A DNA stretch of 64,000 nt from Promethearchaeota archaeon (lineage in GTDB: Archaea > Asgardarchaeota > Lokiarchaeia > Sigyniarchaeales > SOKP01), in assembly GCA_016839745.1 (NCBI GenBank), contig JAEOTS010000116.1, positions 1-64,000 of the forward strand, written 5' to 3'. How positions within the stretch are numbered: position 1 is the first letter of the stretch; the number at the start of each line of letters is the position of its first letter. This document shows positions 1 through 9,125 of this stretch, in pieces. The position numbers and the translations under genes were made by a program. The notes under the pieces were generated by a model, which saw only the letters and a program-made list of their open reading frames with translations, was not told the origin of the DNA and made no database searches.

Positions 1-125
1 AAAAAAAGGTGAGTAATAATTTTAATAGTTCTTATTAATTAATAAATAATTTTCATTAATGAAATGCGACAAAAATGGCATAGTTTTTATCTGTTAAAAT
101 TTAAAATAATCAACTGGAGATATTT

Positions 126-329
126 TTAGTAAACGTAAGAAAAGCTTACAATCACTAAGAGTAAAAGTGCAAAAAGATTAAAGAGAAAGCTATATTTACC
201 CAGTTTTGGTAATTTTTCGTCGGTTGGTCTATTATTGTTTCTTTTACTAGAAGTTATATCCATAATCAGTACAAAAAATGAAGCCATAAAAAGCCCAAAA
301 ACCAGCACCAACAAAATAAATGCAAACAT
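126..329 (-). CDS. Small two-helix membrane protein, unknown function
   Basis: This 67-residue ORF starts with ATG. It contains two strongly hydrophobic segments (about residues 2-25 and 47-67) separated by a polar, Lys/Asn-rich loop of about 20 residues, so a helical-hairpin membrane protein is predicted. I recognise no family. It sits just upstream of purC on the same strand and its stop is close to the window edge. There is no clear ribosome binding site, so it may be leaderless. The hydrophobic pattern makes a real gene more likely than a chance ORF, but its function is unknown. Confidence 0.55.
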   Translation of the reverse strand: MFAFILLVLVFGLFMASFFVLIMDITSSKRNNNRPTDEKLPKLGKYSFLFNLFALLLLVIVSFSYVY

Positions 330-374
330 TATAAAAAAATACTATTGAATCTTATTTAAATCTTTTCCAATTAG

Positions 375-1352
375 TTATAGGTAGTTAGCTTTTTTTAAAT
401 TATTAGCTATTCTTTCTTTTACATCTGAAACTTCAGGCTTAAATTTAAAACCTGTAATTTTTTGATAGCTCTTCATATATCTTTTTGCGAGTTCAATCTT
501 AATCTCTGAGGATATTGGAGGGATCTCTTGGCTTGGTGCGATGTTTGGGAATATATTGGGATAAGTGTCCATTAACCAACCTCGAAAAATCTCTTTGTCT
601 AAAATTTCAGGTTCCTCCCCTTTTGTGAATCTTTCGTTATAACTTTCAGAAATCCAAAATCTAGAAGAATCTTGAGTGTGTATCTCGTCAGTTACTAGTA
701 ACTCTCCATCCTTCATTCCAAACTCGTATTTAGTATCTACTAATATCAGGTCATTTTTGTAACAATAATCTTGGGCGAATTTGAATAATTTATAGGAAGC
801 CTCTTCAATTTGCTCGTAAATCTCTTTATCTACCATCTTATCTTTTAAGATTTTTTCCCTAGAGATATAAATATCGTGTCCACTCTCCGCTTTAGTGGAA
901 GGAGTCAAAATAATATCATCTAATCTCTGATTTTTATGCAATCCTTTAGGTAAAATAATACCTGAAGTAGCCTCCCCTTTGGTGTAAGCTCTCCAAGCAG
1001 ATCCCGTTATGTATGCTCTTACAATCATTTCAACTGGAATCATTTCACACTGGTGAACCACAGCAACATTAGGATCTGGAATACTAATAATGTGATTTTT
1101 CACTAAGTGTTTAGTTTTTTCAAACCAGAAAGAAGAAATTTGATTTAACATTTGACCTTTAAATGGGATTGTTGTAATTACGCGGTCAAAAGCAGATAAC
1201 CGATCTGTAGCGATTATGATTCTAATATCATCTTTTATGTAATTGTCTCGTACTTTTCCTTGATAAAATTCACCTAATGACAAAAAATTAGTGCTATCTA
1301 AAGTTTTTTCAAATTGTTGTTTAATTATTTCATTTAAATTTTCTGATTCCAT
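375..1352 (-). CDS. purC: SAICAR synthetase (phosphoribosylaminoimidazole-succinocarboxamide synthase)
   Basis: PurC ligates aspartate to CAIR, using ATP, in de novo purine synthesis. The sequence shows the family's N-terminal GKVRDNY nucleotide-binding motif, the ATDRLSAFDR motif, and the VRAYITGSAWRAY and LVDTKYEFG segments. At 325 residues it resembles the longer single-domain form (such as yeast Ade1) rather than the roughly 240-residue bacterial form. Start is ATG. No other purine gene is adjacent; the neighbours are a small membrane protein downstream and a MazG-like enzyme upstream on the same strand. Family assignment is secure. Confidence 0.95.
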   Translation of the reverse strand: MESENLNEIIKQQFEKTLDSTNFLSLGEFYQGKVRDNYIKDDIRIIIATDRLSAFDRVITTIPFKGQMLNQISSFWFEKTKHLVKNHIISIPDPNVAVVHQCEMIPVEMIVRAYITGSAWRAYTKGEATSGIILPKGLHKNQRLDDIILTPSTKAESGHDIYISREKILKDKMVDKEIYEQIEEASYKLFKFAQDYCYKNDLILVDTKYEFGMKDGELLVTDEIHTQDSSRFWISESYNERFTKGEEPEILDKEIFRGWLMDTYPNIFPNIAPSQEIPPISSEIKIELAKRYMKSYQKITGFKFKPEVSDVKERIANNLKKANYL

Positions 1353-1443
1353 GGTTATAATTAAGAGGAAAAAGCATAAAAACTCTTATTGTCTGTTTTA
1401 TCCAGTACTTATTAACCCAAGAATAATTAGAAAATTACAAAAA

Positions 1444-1812
1444 TTATAGTTTTTGATAAGATCCGTTATTAAATTCCTCTAAGGAATACTTATCTTTATT
1501 TTTTTCCATCTTTTTAGTAAATGCACTGGTCAAATCTAGATTTATGCTATTTACAAGGCTGACTAGATATATAAAAACATCGGCTATCTCATCAGAGATA
1601 TTTTCTAAAAGATCATAGTCACTGTTAATAGTTTTAAGTGAGATATCCTTAAATAAAAAAATTTCAGATAATTCGGATACTTCTATTCCCAACGCTTGAA
1701 TTAAGTTCTGGGGAGTATGGAATTTCGTCCAGTTTCGATCTCTAACAAATTTTTGCACTTCTTTTTTAAAAAAAGAAACAGAGGTATTATTATCATCTGG
1801 GATAGGATTCAT
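1444..1812 (-). CDS. MazG-like nucleotide pyrophosphohydrolase
   Basis: This 122-residue all-helical protein has the paired acidic motifs of the MazG/dCTPase superfamily: an ExxE pair in EVSELSEIF (about residue 45) and an ExxD pair in DEIADVFIYL (about residue 75). These coordinate Mg2+ for hydrolysis of (d)NTPs to NMP and pyrophosphate. Length and motif spacing fit the single-domain DCTPP1/RS21-C6 type. By family the probable role is house-cleaning of non-canonical or excess dCTP-like nucleotides; the substrate cannot be read from the sequence. It lies about 90 bp upstream of purC on the same strand. Confidence 0.85.
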   Translation of the reverse strand: MNPIPDDNNTSVSFFKKEVQKFVRDRNWTKFHTPQNLIQALGIEVSELSEIFLFKDISLKTINSDYDLLENISDEIADVFIYLVSLVNSINLDLTSAFTKKMEKNKDKYSLEEFNNGSYQKL

Positions 1813-1854
1813 AAATAAACATAAACTCGAATAGTAATAAAATATTATGGTATA

Positions 1855-2691
1855 TTACTCAAGTTTTTTTATAAAATCACATATTAACTCGTTAATTATT
1901 TCTTTCCGTTGCGCAGGTGCGAAATGTCCCGCCATATCTAATACTTCCAGGCGAGAATTTGGAATTTTTTTATGAAGTTCTTCTGACATTTGTTCTGGAG
2001 CGAAATTATCTAATCGCCCAGCAATAATTAGGGTGGGGCAATTAATTCCGGAGGGGTCATATTCATTAATTTCATTAATCATACTAAAGATCTGATCTTC
2101 AATAAGCATATATAACTCGTCTTTCGTTAATTTCATGCCATTTAAAGAATCTGCTAACGAAATTAGAATATATGGAATAATTTTATCCAAGATATCCTCA
2201 ACAGAATTGGCAACCACATCTAAAAAATTTATGCGGATAAAATATGGAAGTAAATTGTAAAAAATATTTCTAATTACATTATCAATCATTATATACCCTG
2301 AATTAAGCAAAATGAGGAACTTGACATTATCCGGGTGAGTTAAACTGATTAGTTGCCCAATCATACCACCAACTAAAGAATGACCGATAATTCCATATTT
2401 TTCGTCTACACCTAAATGAGTTAACAAGTCTTCAAGATCTCTTATGATATCGTACCGTAAGTTCTTATCAAGACTTAATTTTATAGGTTGATCACTTTTA
2501 CCATGCCCTAATGCATCGAAAGCAATGATACGATAGGATTTTTTCAACATTTTTATTTGTCCTTTAAAAAATGAAGCTGAGGAGGCGAAACCATGAAGTA
2601 AGATAATAGTACCCTCTGTCTGATCCTTAATCTCACCATTGATGTCTTCGTAATACAGATTGTATCCTTCTTGGCTTCTAAAGAAGGGCAT
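1855..2691 (-). CDS. Alpha/beta-fold hydrolase
   Basis: This 278-residue protein has the full alpha/beta-hydrolase layout: an oxyanion-hole segment LLHGFASS near residue 33, the nucleophile elbow GHSLVGG (Ser near residue 104), an acidic residue in the GRLDNFAP segment and the catalytic His in DMAGHFAP near the C terminus. A helical cap domain with several hydrophobic stretches sits between the nucleophile and the acid (about residues 135-200). It could be an esterase, lipase or C-C bond hydrolase; the substrate is unknown. No signal peptide is visible, so it is probably cytosolic. Confidence 0.88.
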   Translation of the reverse strand: MPFFRSQEGYNLYYEDINGEIKDQTEGTIILLHGFASSASFFKGQIKMLKKSYRIIAFDALGHGKSDQPIKLSLDKNLRYDIIRDLEDLLTHLGVDEKYGIIGHSLVGGMIGQLISLTHPDNVKFLILLNSGYIMIDNVIRNIFYNLLPYFIRINFLDVVANSVEDILDKIIPYILISLADSLNGMKLTKDELYMLIEDQIFSMINEINEYDPSGINCPTLIIAGRLDNFAPEQMSEELHKKIPNSRLEVLDMAGHFAPAQRKEIINELICDFIKKLE

Positions 2692-2892
2692 GATATCATA
2701 AATTTATTTCTTGGGTTTAAATTTTTGAATATAAGAGTCAAGAAATACTTTTCTAAAATGAACATCATTTAGAATTCGGATTTAAATCTGAAAATATTAT
2801 ACAAATTAAAAATTGAAAAGTAAAATTAACTGAATTATTTTCATTTAAATTGCTGGCTTTAAAAAAGAAGTCTTTCTAATTTTAAAAAAATA

Positions 2893-4350
2893 TTATAAGT
2901 TTTTCGTTACACGCTTTTTAAGATATACATCAAGCATGGCAGGCATAAATATTCTCTTTAAAGTTTTGTAAACTTTTGCATTTCCTGGATTTGGATCTTT
3001 TACATCTACAAATCTTACCATTCTCTCAATAGCACTTTCAATACTACTATATTTTTTACACCCATAAAAACCTAGTATAGCTGCACCCATAGCTGCGCCA
3101 TCTTTGATTTCTGGCACGAAAACTTTTCTTGATAGGATATCAGCAAAGATTTGTACCCACAGTTCACTATTCATTGCTCCACCATCCACTCTCACTTCTG
3201 CTGTTTTCACTCTCGCCATTCCTTCTACTAATCCTAAATACATATTAGCACTTAATGCAGCAGATTCCATAATCGCTCTTGCCATATGACCTCTATTGTG
3301 ATTCCATCCTAAACCATGAATAGTACCCTTTCGAAATATATATAATGGAAGAAACAATAATCCTTCGCTTCCAGGGGGAATTTTTGCTGCTTCTGTCGTT
3401 AAAATATCATAAACATTAAGATTTTTTTCTTCACTTTCTTTTACTTGTAATTGTGAAAAATTTTCCCTAAACCACTTAAAAGCAGTTCCCGTTCCGGGAA
3501 TTATACCTTCTATGTTCCACTTATCTTTTATAACAGAAGGCCATGAGAAAATTGGGAAATCTCCCGCTGGATCTATAGGTCTATCTACAACAATATCTAC
3601 AAATGTACCAGTACCGGTCGTCACTTTTACTTGTCCCTCATTTATAACTCCTAAACCTAATGCTGAACATTGTTGATCTCCACCACCTAAAACAACAGGA
3701 ATATTTCTTTTTAAACCTAGAGAATCGGCAGATGTGCTGAGTAATTCACCAATTACATCTCCAGGTGTATAAAGTTCTGGCCATAAATCTAATGGTAAAC
3801 CATATGCTTCTGCAAGCTCATCATCCCACTTTAGAGTAGATCTACTTAAAATCCCCATAATTCCATTTTGGGGATCAGTTGCGCATATCCCACATAATTT
3901 CATATAGATATAAGTATCAGCATTTATTATTTTTGCAGCTCTACTAAATAATTCAGGCCTATTTTTTTTAATCCATAATATTTTAGGGATTGCTCTTCTT
4001 AAATCCGTCTCTTTTTGCCATTCTTTACCACTAGATTCTTCTCTTTCATCCATCCATGTTAAAGCAGGGTGTAAAACATTTCCTTCCTTATCAATAATTG
4101 TAGTCGTACCACGAAGGAATGAAGCCGAAATCCCTATCACATCATCTGGATTAACTTTTTTCATAACCCTATTACAAGTGTTTTTAATAGCATTCCACCA
4201 AATTTGTGGATCTTGCTCCGAAATACCAACTGGTTGGTTAACTATGGGATACTCCTCATAAGCTTTAGCAATTTCATTCCCATTAATATCAAATATAATC
4301 GAGCGAGCACCAGTTGTTCCCACATCGAAAACACATATTTTATCACTCAT
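2893..4350 (-). CDS. FGGY-family carbohydrate kinase
   Basis: FGGY kinases phosphorylate sugars or polyols (glycerol, xylulose, gluconate and others) with ATP. The phosphate-1 loop VFDVGTTGARSIIFD is at the N terminus, a substrate-loop segment (LTWMDERE) near residue 100, the adenosine-region motif TGTGTFVDI near 240 and the C-terminal VDGGAMNSELWVQ near 395. At 485 residues it is full length. The pattern looks closer to xylulokinase-like FGGY proteins than to classical GlpK, so the substrate is open. It is the third gene of a minus-strand set with the FAD oxidase and Fe-S protein, 53 bp behind the latter, suggesting a common sugar or glycerol-derived substrate. Confidence 0.88.
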   Translation of the reverse strand: MSDKICVFDVGTTGARSIIFDINGNEIAKAYEEYPIVNQPVGISEQDPQIWWNAIKNTCNRVMKKVNPDDVIGISASFLRGTTTIIDKEGNVLHPALTWMDEREESSGKEWQKETDLRRAIPKILWIKKNRPELFSRAAKIINADTYIYMKLCGICATDPQNGIMGILSRSTLKWDDELAEAYGLPLDLWPELYTPGDVIGELLSTSADSLGLKRNIPVVLGGGDQQCSALGLGVINEGQVKVTTGTGTFVDIVVDRPIDPAGDFPIFSWPSVIKDKWNIEGIIPGTGTAFKWFRENFSQLQVKESEEKNLNVYDILTTEAAKIPPGSEGLLFLPLYIFRKGTIHGLGWNHNRGHMARAIMESAALSANMYLGLVEGMARVKTAEVRVDGGAMNSELWVQIFADILSRKVFVPEIKDGAAMGAAILGFYGCKKYSSIESAIERMVRFVDVKDPNPGNAKVYKTLKRIFMPAMLDVYLKKRVTKNL

Positions 4351-4403
4351 ATAATCACTTTTTAATATTTTTTAACTAAATTTATTAAATTTATCATTCA
4401 ATT

Positions 4404-5672
4404 TTAGAGTGTCTTATTTAATATTTCAGACACATCCATTATTTTAATCTTTTCTTTTTCTTCTTCTTTCAGGCCATAACCTAATCCTAATTCGCATAGA
4501 GGGCACGCTGACACAAAAAGCTCTGCCCCTGTTTCTTTTAATTCATCTACTCTAATTGTAGCTTCTTTAATAGCCAATTCCCTGTCAGCCCAATGAGCTG
4601 TCCCGCTCCATCCACAACAATGAACATATTCCTTATTATAGATCGGCTCAACAATTTCTAAACCTTGAATTTTACTAAGGATGTCCCTAATAGACGAAGT
4701 ATCGTTCAGATTTCTTGCGATAAGACAAGGATCGTGAATGGTTACTTTTTTCAATTCATTAGGTACACTTTTAGTAGGTATAATTTTTCCTTCATCTAAT
4801 AATTGTGCTATGTATTCTACAATGTGGATTATTTTTTTTTCAATCTTGATTCCTAAGCTTTCGTATCTCTTCGTTACCGTTAGGATACACCCAGGACAAT
4901 CCGATATGACAATTTTAGCTCCAGTAGATTCAATTAATTCTTTATTTTTTACTGCGAAGTCTTTAGCAGTTTGTAAATCTCTAATATTAAATGAAGGTCC
5001 CCCACAACATATTTTTTTATCCAGATTTGTTGAAAATTTTACTCCAGCTTTCTTTAATATCCCAATATTTGCTTTTATTACTTCTGGGAATTTCATTGAC
5101 TCGCAGCCAAGATAATAGAATACTTCATCATTTCCATCTGTTTCAATATTTTCAATCTCATTTTCTTTATATGTTTCATAGATATTGTATCCCTCAATCG
5201 TATTTGATTCCTTCAATTTTTTGATTTGTTCTTTACAATAATCTGGCATTAAACCCTTTTCATTTAACTCATCTCTTACCGTTTCCAAAAGCGATACAAC
5301 AGAAAAATCGAAAGGACACCAAATCTTACACGATTCCTCATTTGTACATTTATACATTAGATCAATAAAATCCTTATTTTCTTCCTTATAAGGATCAATT
5401 TTCCCAATAGATAAATAATACCCTATTTTTGACTTATAACCAGGGCTCATTGATTCTTTTTGTGCTGCTTGTAATGTTCCACAATCAAACCGGCAAAGAT
5501 TTGGGCAAAGCGCACAATTTATCAAATTATCAATATCTGCTTTATGATCTCCTTCCGGAAAGAAATTCTTTTTTACGCGACTTATATTTTTAATGACTTT
5601 TCTCTTTACTTCTTTTTCAACCTTGTTAAGTTCTTCAATGAACCATCTATATTTATCTAAGAATTCTTGCAT
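4404..5672 (-). CDS. CCG-domain Fe-S oxidoreductase subunit (GlcF/HdrD-like)
   Basis: This 422-residue protein carries N-terminal ferredoxin-type Cys clusters (CALCPNLCRFDC near residue 52; CTNEESCKIWCP near residue 110). Two cysteine-rich CCG domains follow (CCGGPSF near 222 and CCGWSGTAHWA near 350), as in HdrD/HdrB, GlcF and LldE. By family it passes electrons from a flavoprotein to a quinone-like or protein acceptor. Its ATG is immediately next to the stop codon of the upstream FAD oxidase gene (no spacer), so the two are translationally coupled and almost certainly form a two-subunit oxidoreductase. No membrane segment is evident. Confidence 0.9.
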   Translation of the reverse strand: MQEFLDKYRWFIEELNKVEKEVKRKVIKNISRVKKNFFPEGDHKADIDNLINCALCPNLCRFDCGTLQAAQKESMSPGYKSKIGYYLSIGKIDPYKEENKDFIDLMYKCTNEESCKIWCPFDFSVVSLLETVRDELNEKGLMPDYCKEQIKKLKESNTIEGYNIYETYKENEIENIETDGNDEVFYYLGCESMKFPEVIKANIGILKKAGVKFSTNLDKKICCGGPSFNIRDLQTAKDFAVKNKELIESTGAKIVISDCPGCILTVTKRYESLGIKIEKKIIHIVEYIAQLLDEGKIIPTKSVPNELKKVTIHDPCLIARNLNDTSSIRDILSKIQGLEIVEPIYNKEYVHCCGWSGTAHWADRELAIKEATIRVDELKETGAELFVSACPLCELGLGYGLKEEEKEKIKIMDVSEILNKTL

Positions 5673-7160
5673 CTAATTAATACCCTCCTTCCAAATATTT
5701 TCGTAAACTTTGCCGGGATTTAGGATGTTTCGAGGATCCAAAATCTTCTTGAACTCTTTCATGATTTTCATACTCTTACCCCATTCTACTCCCATCCATC
5801 TTGCTCGATTTATTCCAATACCATGATGGTGAGCTATCGATCCACCAGAAGCCACAACTGCTTCCATTGTTGCATTCCAAACCTTTTGATAAAAATCGAA
5901 ATTAGTATCTTCTCCAGTTTCAACTCCTCCAAACGAAAAGTACATTCCCACTCCATTTGGATAGAAATGCGAAACATGTGCTGTAAATAATATAACTCCT
6001 TTAACCTTTTTAACGAAATCTAATACGTGATGATACATTATTGCTGCGTTTTCCCATGAAGAAGCTACTTCAATTGTATCAAAAGTAATCTGCATTTTTG
6101 GAGTTGTGCTTGTCTCAGTAACTCGAAATCTAGTTTCAAACCAATGTTCAACTGGATGAACACCACAATCGACTCCTGAATTCTGTTCGCATTTTTCTCT
6201 CGTAATTTCCTCTTCGAGATTGACAAGTCGTTCATTACCTTCACATACAAAAACTACCATAACTTTATCCTTAGCTTTTTCCACGTCCAAAAAATGTCTT
6301 TTAGTTTCATCTTTATCATAAATCCTAACAACAGCAGGATAAATTTGTTCTCGCAAAATTTGCCTAACAGCTTCTAAAGCATCTTCAAAGGTATTAAACG
6401 CATATGATATTAATGCTCGTTTCTCTGGATACGGCCAAATTCTTAGGGTAACTTCAGTCACTATTCCTAAAGTCCCCTCATTCCCTATAAATAACTTATC
6501 TAGTTGAGGACCCGTTGCTTTTCTAACAATTGGGTTAAAATTAATTATATCTCCTTGAGGTAAAATTATTTCCATTCCTAGTATGATATCTTCAATTTTA
6601 CCGTATTTCGTTGAAAATTGCCCCGCTGCTCTATGTGCAGTCCATCCTCCCACAGAAGACATTTGAACAGATTGAGGAATATTTCCACAGGTAAATCCTT
6701 TATTATTTAAGATACGTTCCAAATTCATACCGTTAATTCCAGATTGAACGGTTACTGTTAGATCTTTTTTATTCAATTTTAGGATCTGATTGAATTTCTT
6801 CATATCAATAATGATTCCGCCCCTAATAGGAATTGCGCCTCCGACTACTCCAGAACCCTCAGCATAAGGTATAACTGGGATTCCCTCCGAATTTGCCAAT
6901 TGTAAAATTTCTACAATTTGGTTTTTGTTTTCCGGCCATGTAATGAAATCAGCAAGAGCAGCAATCTTTCCTTCTAATGTCCAATTATATCCAATCATTG
7001 TAGAATCTTTTGTATATGCAAAGATATCAATCTCGCTGTTAGAAAAATTCTTCTCTCCAAGAATTTCGCCTAATTTCGCCTTAATCTTTTGTTTATCCTT
7101 AATTTCAGAGCGATTATTTTTGTAAATTAATTCAAAATCTTTAAAATCCATCAATATCAA
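5673..7160 (-). CDS. FAD-linked oxidase resembling alkyl-DHAP synthase (AGPS)
   Basis: This 495-residue protein has a PCMH/VAO-type FAD-binding domain (about 60-240; EGSGVVGGA and SSVGGWTAHRAAG) and a C-terminal FAD-oxidase domain. Three features recall alkylglycerone-phosphate synthase more than glycolate oxidase: the SVGGW..R..G..YG.IEDI segment, the VSHFYPNGV..YFSF segment, and a C-terminal triple-His HHHGIG motif, which in AGPS lines the active site. It directly abuts a CCG Fe-S subunit and is followed by an FGGY kinase, which argues for a redox enzyme oxidising a hydroxyacid or polyol phosphate. The ORF starts at TTG; an ATG nine bases further in (7151) is equally plausible. Confidence 0.85.
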   Translation of the reverse strand: MILMDFKDFELIYKNNRSEIKDKQKIKAKLGEILGEKNFSNSEIDIFAYTKDSTMIGYNWTLEGKIAALADFITWPENKNQIVEILQLANSEGIPVIPYAEGSGVVGGAIPIRGGIIIDMKKFNQILKLNKKDLTVTVQSGINGMNLERILNNKGFTCGNIPQSVQMSSVGGWTAHRAAGQFSTKYGKIEDIILGMEIILPQGDIINFNPIVRKATGPQLDKLFIGNEGTLGIVTEVTLRIWPYPEKRALISYAFNTFEDALEAVRQILREQIYPAVVRIYDKDETKRHFLDVEKAKDKVMVVFVCEGNERLVNLEEEITREKCEQNSGVDCGVHPVEHWFETRFRVTETSTTPKMQITFDTIEVASSWENAAIMYHHVLDFVKKVKGVILFTAHVSHFYPNGVGMYFSFGGVETGEDTNFDFYQKVWNATMEAVVASGGSIAHHHGIGINRARWMGVEWGKSMKIMKEFKKILDPRNILNPGKVYENIWKEGIN

Positions 7161-7264
7161 TAGTTTCTTTTATTTACTATGATAATGATTAGAATTAATT
7201 TAAAATTTCTACTTTCAAATTAACCTTTAAAGCCTTGAAAATTTATGGAATAAAAAAGATTAGT

Positions 7265-8746
7265 TTAATACATTATTTCTCCCGTAAGCTTGTTCACTTT
7301 TAAGTGTCTGAACCTAGCATGAGTTTTATTTAACTCTGGACTCGCAGATATCTTTTCTGCTACTTCTGGTGGAAATAAATAGTTTGCCATTTTGATAATC
7401 AATTGTGGAGTCTCAATACAATTAAATAGTTTTAAGATCTCATATGAGTAGATTAGTTCAGAGATTAAATCAAAATTAGTATCTTCTGAAATTTCAAGTA
7501 GTTCCAAATTCCTGTAAATTTTAGAGATAGTGCTTTCTAACAAATCGTAATCTTTTAATTTGCTTAAAGTATTTCTCATATAATTACAAAATACTACATA
7601 ATAAGTCGCTTCTGAAGAAACAAAGCCGTCTCTATATTGTTTTATTCCTTCTGGTGCTATTCTTTGCTCCAATTCTTCTAATATTGCGTAAATATTATCC
7701 TCTACATTTCTAGCACGAATCAGATTATATATTTTTAAAATTACAACTAATTGGGATGTTTCTAAGTTCTTCAGATATGTGGTTTCAAAAAACTTAGGAT
7801 CGGTTTCGATTAATCTATTAATTTGATCATCTGTAAGCCATAATTTCATATAAAATGTAGCTTTTAGAAGATAATACACTCCATCAGTAGCTTGTACTAA
7901 AGGTGCTTCAAACTCATCGATCCCTTCCTCATATAAATCTAATAAGAAACTCTTAACTTTAGCATCATCCAACTTTATGTTCAATGCGTCTGCTAAGTAT
8001 AACCCACAATAATAGAGATCAGGATTTTTTAATGTAACCAAGGGAATAGTTATTAACCATTCGTTTATATTGTCCGAAATAAAATTCTTTATATGAGCAA
8101 AATCAAATTTTTCTTCTAAATGAAAAATATTAATTATACGATAAATAAGATATAAGAGCTGTAGTTTTTCTTTTGGATCTGGTAGATCCTCTAGCATCTC
8201 AATTTTTTCTTTATTTAATACTAATTTTTTTTCAAATTTCTTATGTATTTGAATATATTTCTTTAAATTTTCTTTTTTTTCTGGATATTTATCAATTAGA
8301 TCCTTTAAGTTTTTCAATTCTACAATAAATTCTAAGCTCAAAAAATTAGTTGCTTTCAAGTTTAGCATAATACGATTAACATTATCTATATCAACTAAAT
8401 AAGCTACTACTTTCTCAAGAAAAATCTCATATAGTATTGGAGCTATTTTTAAATCATAAATTTGATGTATCGTACATTTTTTATCAATATCGTCGAGATT
8501 AAGGTTAACAAAAGGATCTAAAAATATATATTCTAACCTCTCTCTTTCAAATCCAAGAGCAACTAATTCAGATTTAATAAATTCTAAAAGTTTAGCAAAT
8601 TGGCTATTAAAGTTATCGGTTTCATTGTTATTTTTATTCGTAAACTTATTAATTCTATCGTGAAAAAATTGATCTAATCGATTAAATAAAATGTCTTCAT
8701 TGTCTAAGTATAAGCTAGAAATATTCAATAATCCTTGAAATATCAT
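7265..8746 (-). CDS. All-helical protein, possibly alpha/alpha-toroid fold
   Basis: I do not recognise this 493-residue protein with certainty. It is predicted almost entirely helical and lacks membrane segments. The C-terminal half (about 255-480) has repeated helix pairs and short segments such as GVYYLLKATFY and DGFVSSEATYYVVF that resemble the repeats of prenyltransferase/terpene-cyclase alpha/alpha toroids, without the catalytic Asp or Zn-ligand motifs of active members. A non-catalytic toroid-like scaffold is an inference from pattern only. It is a single gene with its own upstream region, convergent with nothing. Confidence 0.6.
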   Translation of the reverse strand: MIFQGLLNISSLYLDNEDILFNRLDQFFHDRINKFTNKNNNETDNFNSQFAKLLEFIKSELVALGFERERLEYIFLDPFVNLNLDDIDKKCTIHQIYDLKIAPILYEIFLEKVVAYLVDIDNVNRIMLNLKATNFLSLEFIVELKNLKDLIDKYPEKKENLKKYIQIHKKFEKKLVLNKEKIEMLEDLPDPKEKLQLLYLIYRIINIFHLEEKFDFAHIKNFISDNINEWLITIPLVTLKNPDLYYCGLYLADALNIKLDDAKVKSFLLDLYEEGIDEFEAPLVQATDGVYYLLKATFYMKLWLTDDQINRLIETDPKFFETTYLKNLETSQLVVILKIYNLIRARNVEDNIYAILEELEQRIAPEGIKQYRDGFVSSEATYYVVFCNYMRNTLSKLKDYDLLESTISKIYRNLELLEISEDTNFDLISELIYSYEILKLFNCIETPQLIIKMANYLFPPEVAEKISASPELNKTHARFRHLKVNKLTGEIMY

Positions 8747-9125
8747 TTAGAGCTACGCCAATTTTTATTTTAATTAAATACTCTGATTGTAGCAATATTC
8801 TTTAAACTTTATATGTGAGAATAAAAATTAATACTTTTTTATTCAAACTTATAGTATAATGAAAATATTTGCAGATTATTATTTAATTGGGCGGTTATGT
8901 TTAAGTATGAAATTTATCAAAATATAATCTAAAATGATAATAGCTTCTTAGTGTCTTTAATGTAAGATTTATAATCTTAACTCGTAATAAAAAAGCTTCA
9001 ATAAAAATAAAGATTTAACCATTTGAATTTTTAACTTAATGGATACTTAAAATTTGAAACAATTACTTCATAAAATTAAAATTAAAAAAAAAATTATTTT
9101 ATATAAGATAATTTTTAAGGCAAAG
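8747..9125. other. Intergenic region between divergent genes
   Basis: This stretch of about 380 bp separates the minus-strand helical-protein gene from plus-strand glmM. It is very AT-rich and should contain both promoters. I saw no tRNA-like, repeat or convincing ORF signal in it. The ORF track extends glmM into the end of this region from a TTG, but the added residues are Lys/Ile-rich and unlike the family, so they are treated as untranslated. Confidence 0.6.

Noticed and set aside
2553-2768. 71-residue minus-strand ORF overlapping the alpha/beta hydrolase
   Set aside because: It overlaps the hydrolase start in another frame and has no recognisable feature; treated as a shadow ORF.
4738-5224. 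Plus-strand ORFs of 125 and 77 residues
   Set aside because: They lie fully inside the CCG Fe-S gene on the other strand, whose motifs are clear.
9054-9125. N-terminal extension of GlmM from TTG
   Set aside because: The added residues are Lys/Ile-rich and unlike any family member; ATG 9126 or 9135 leads straight into the IFGTSGIR motif.
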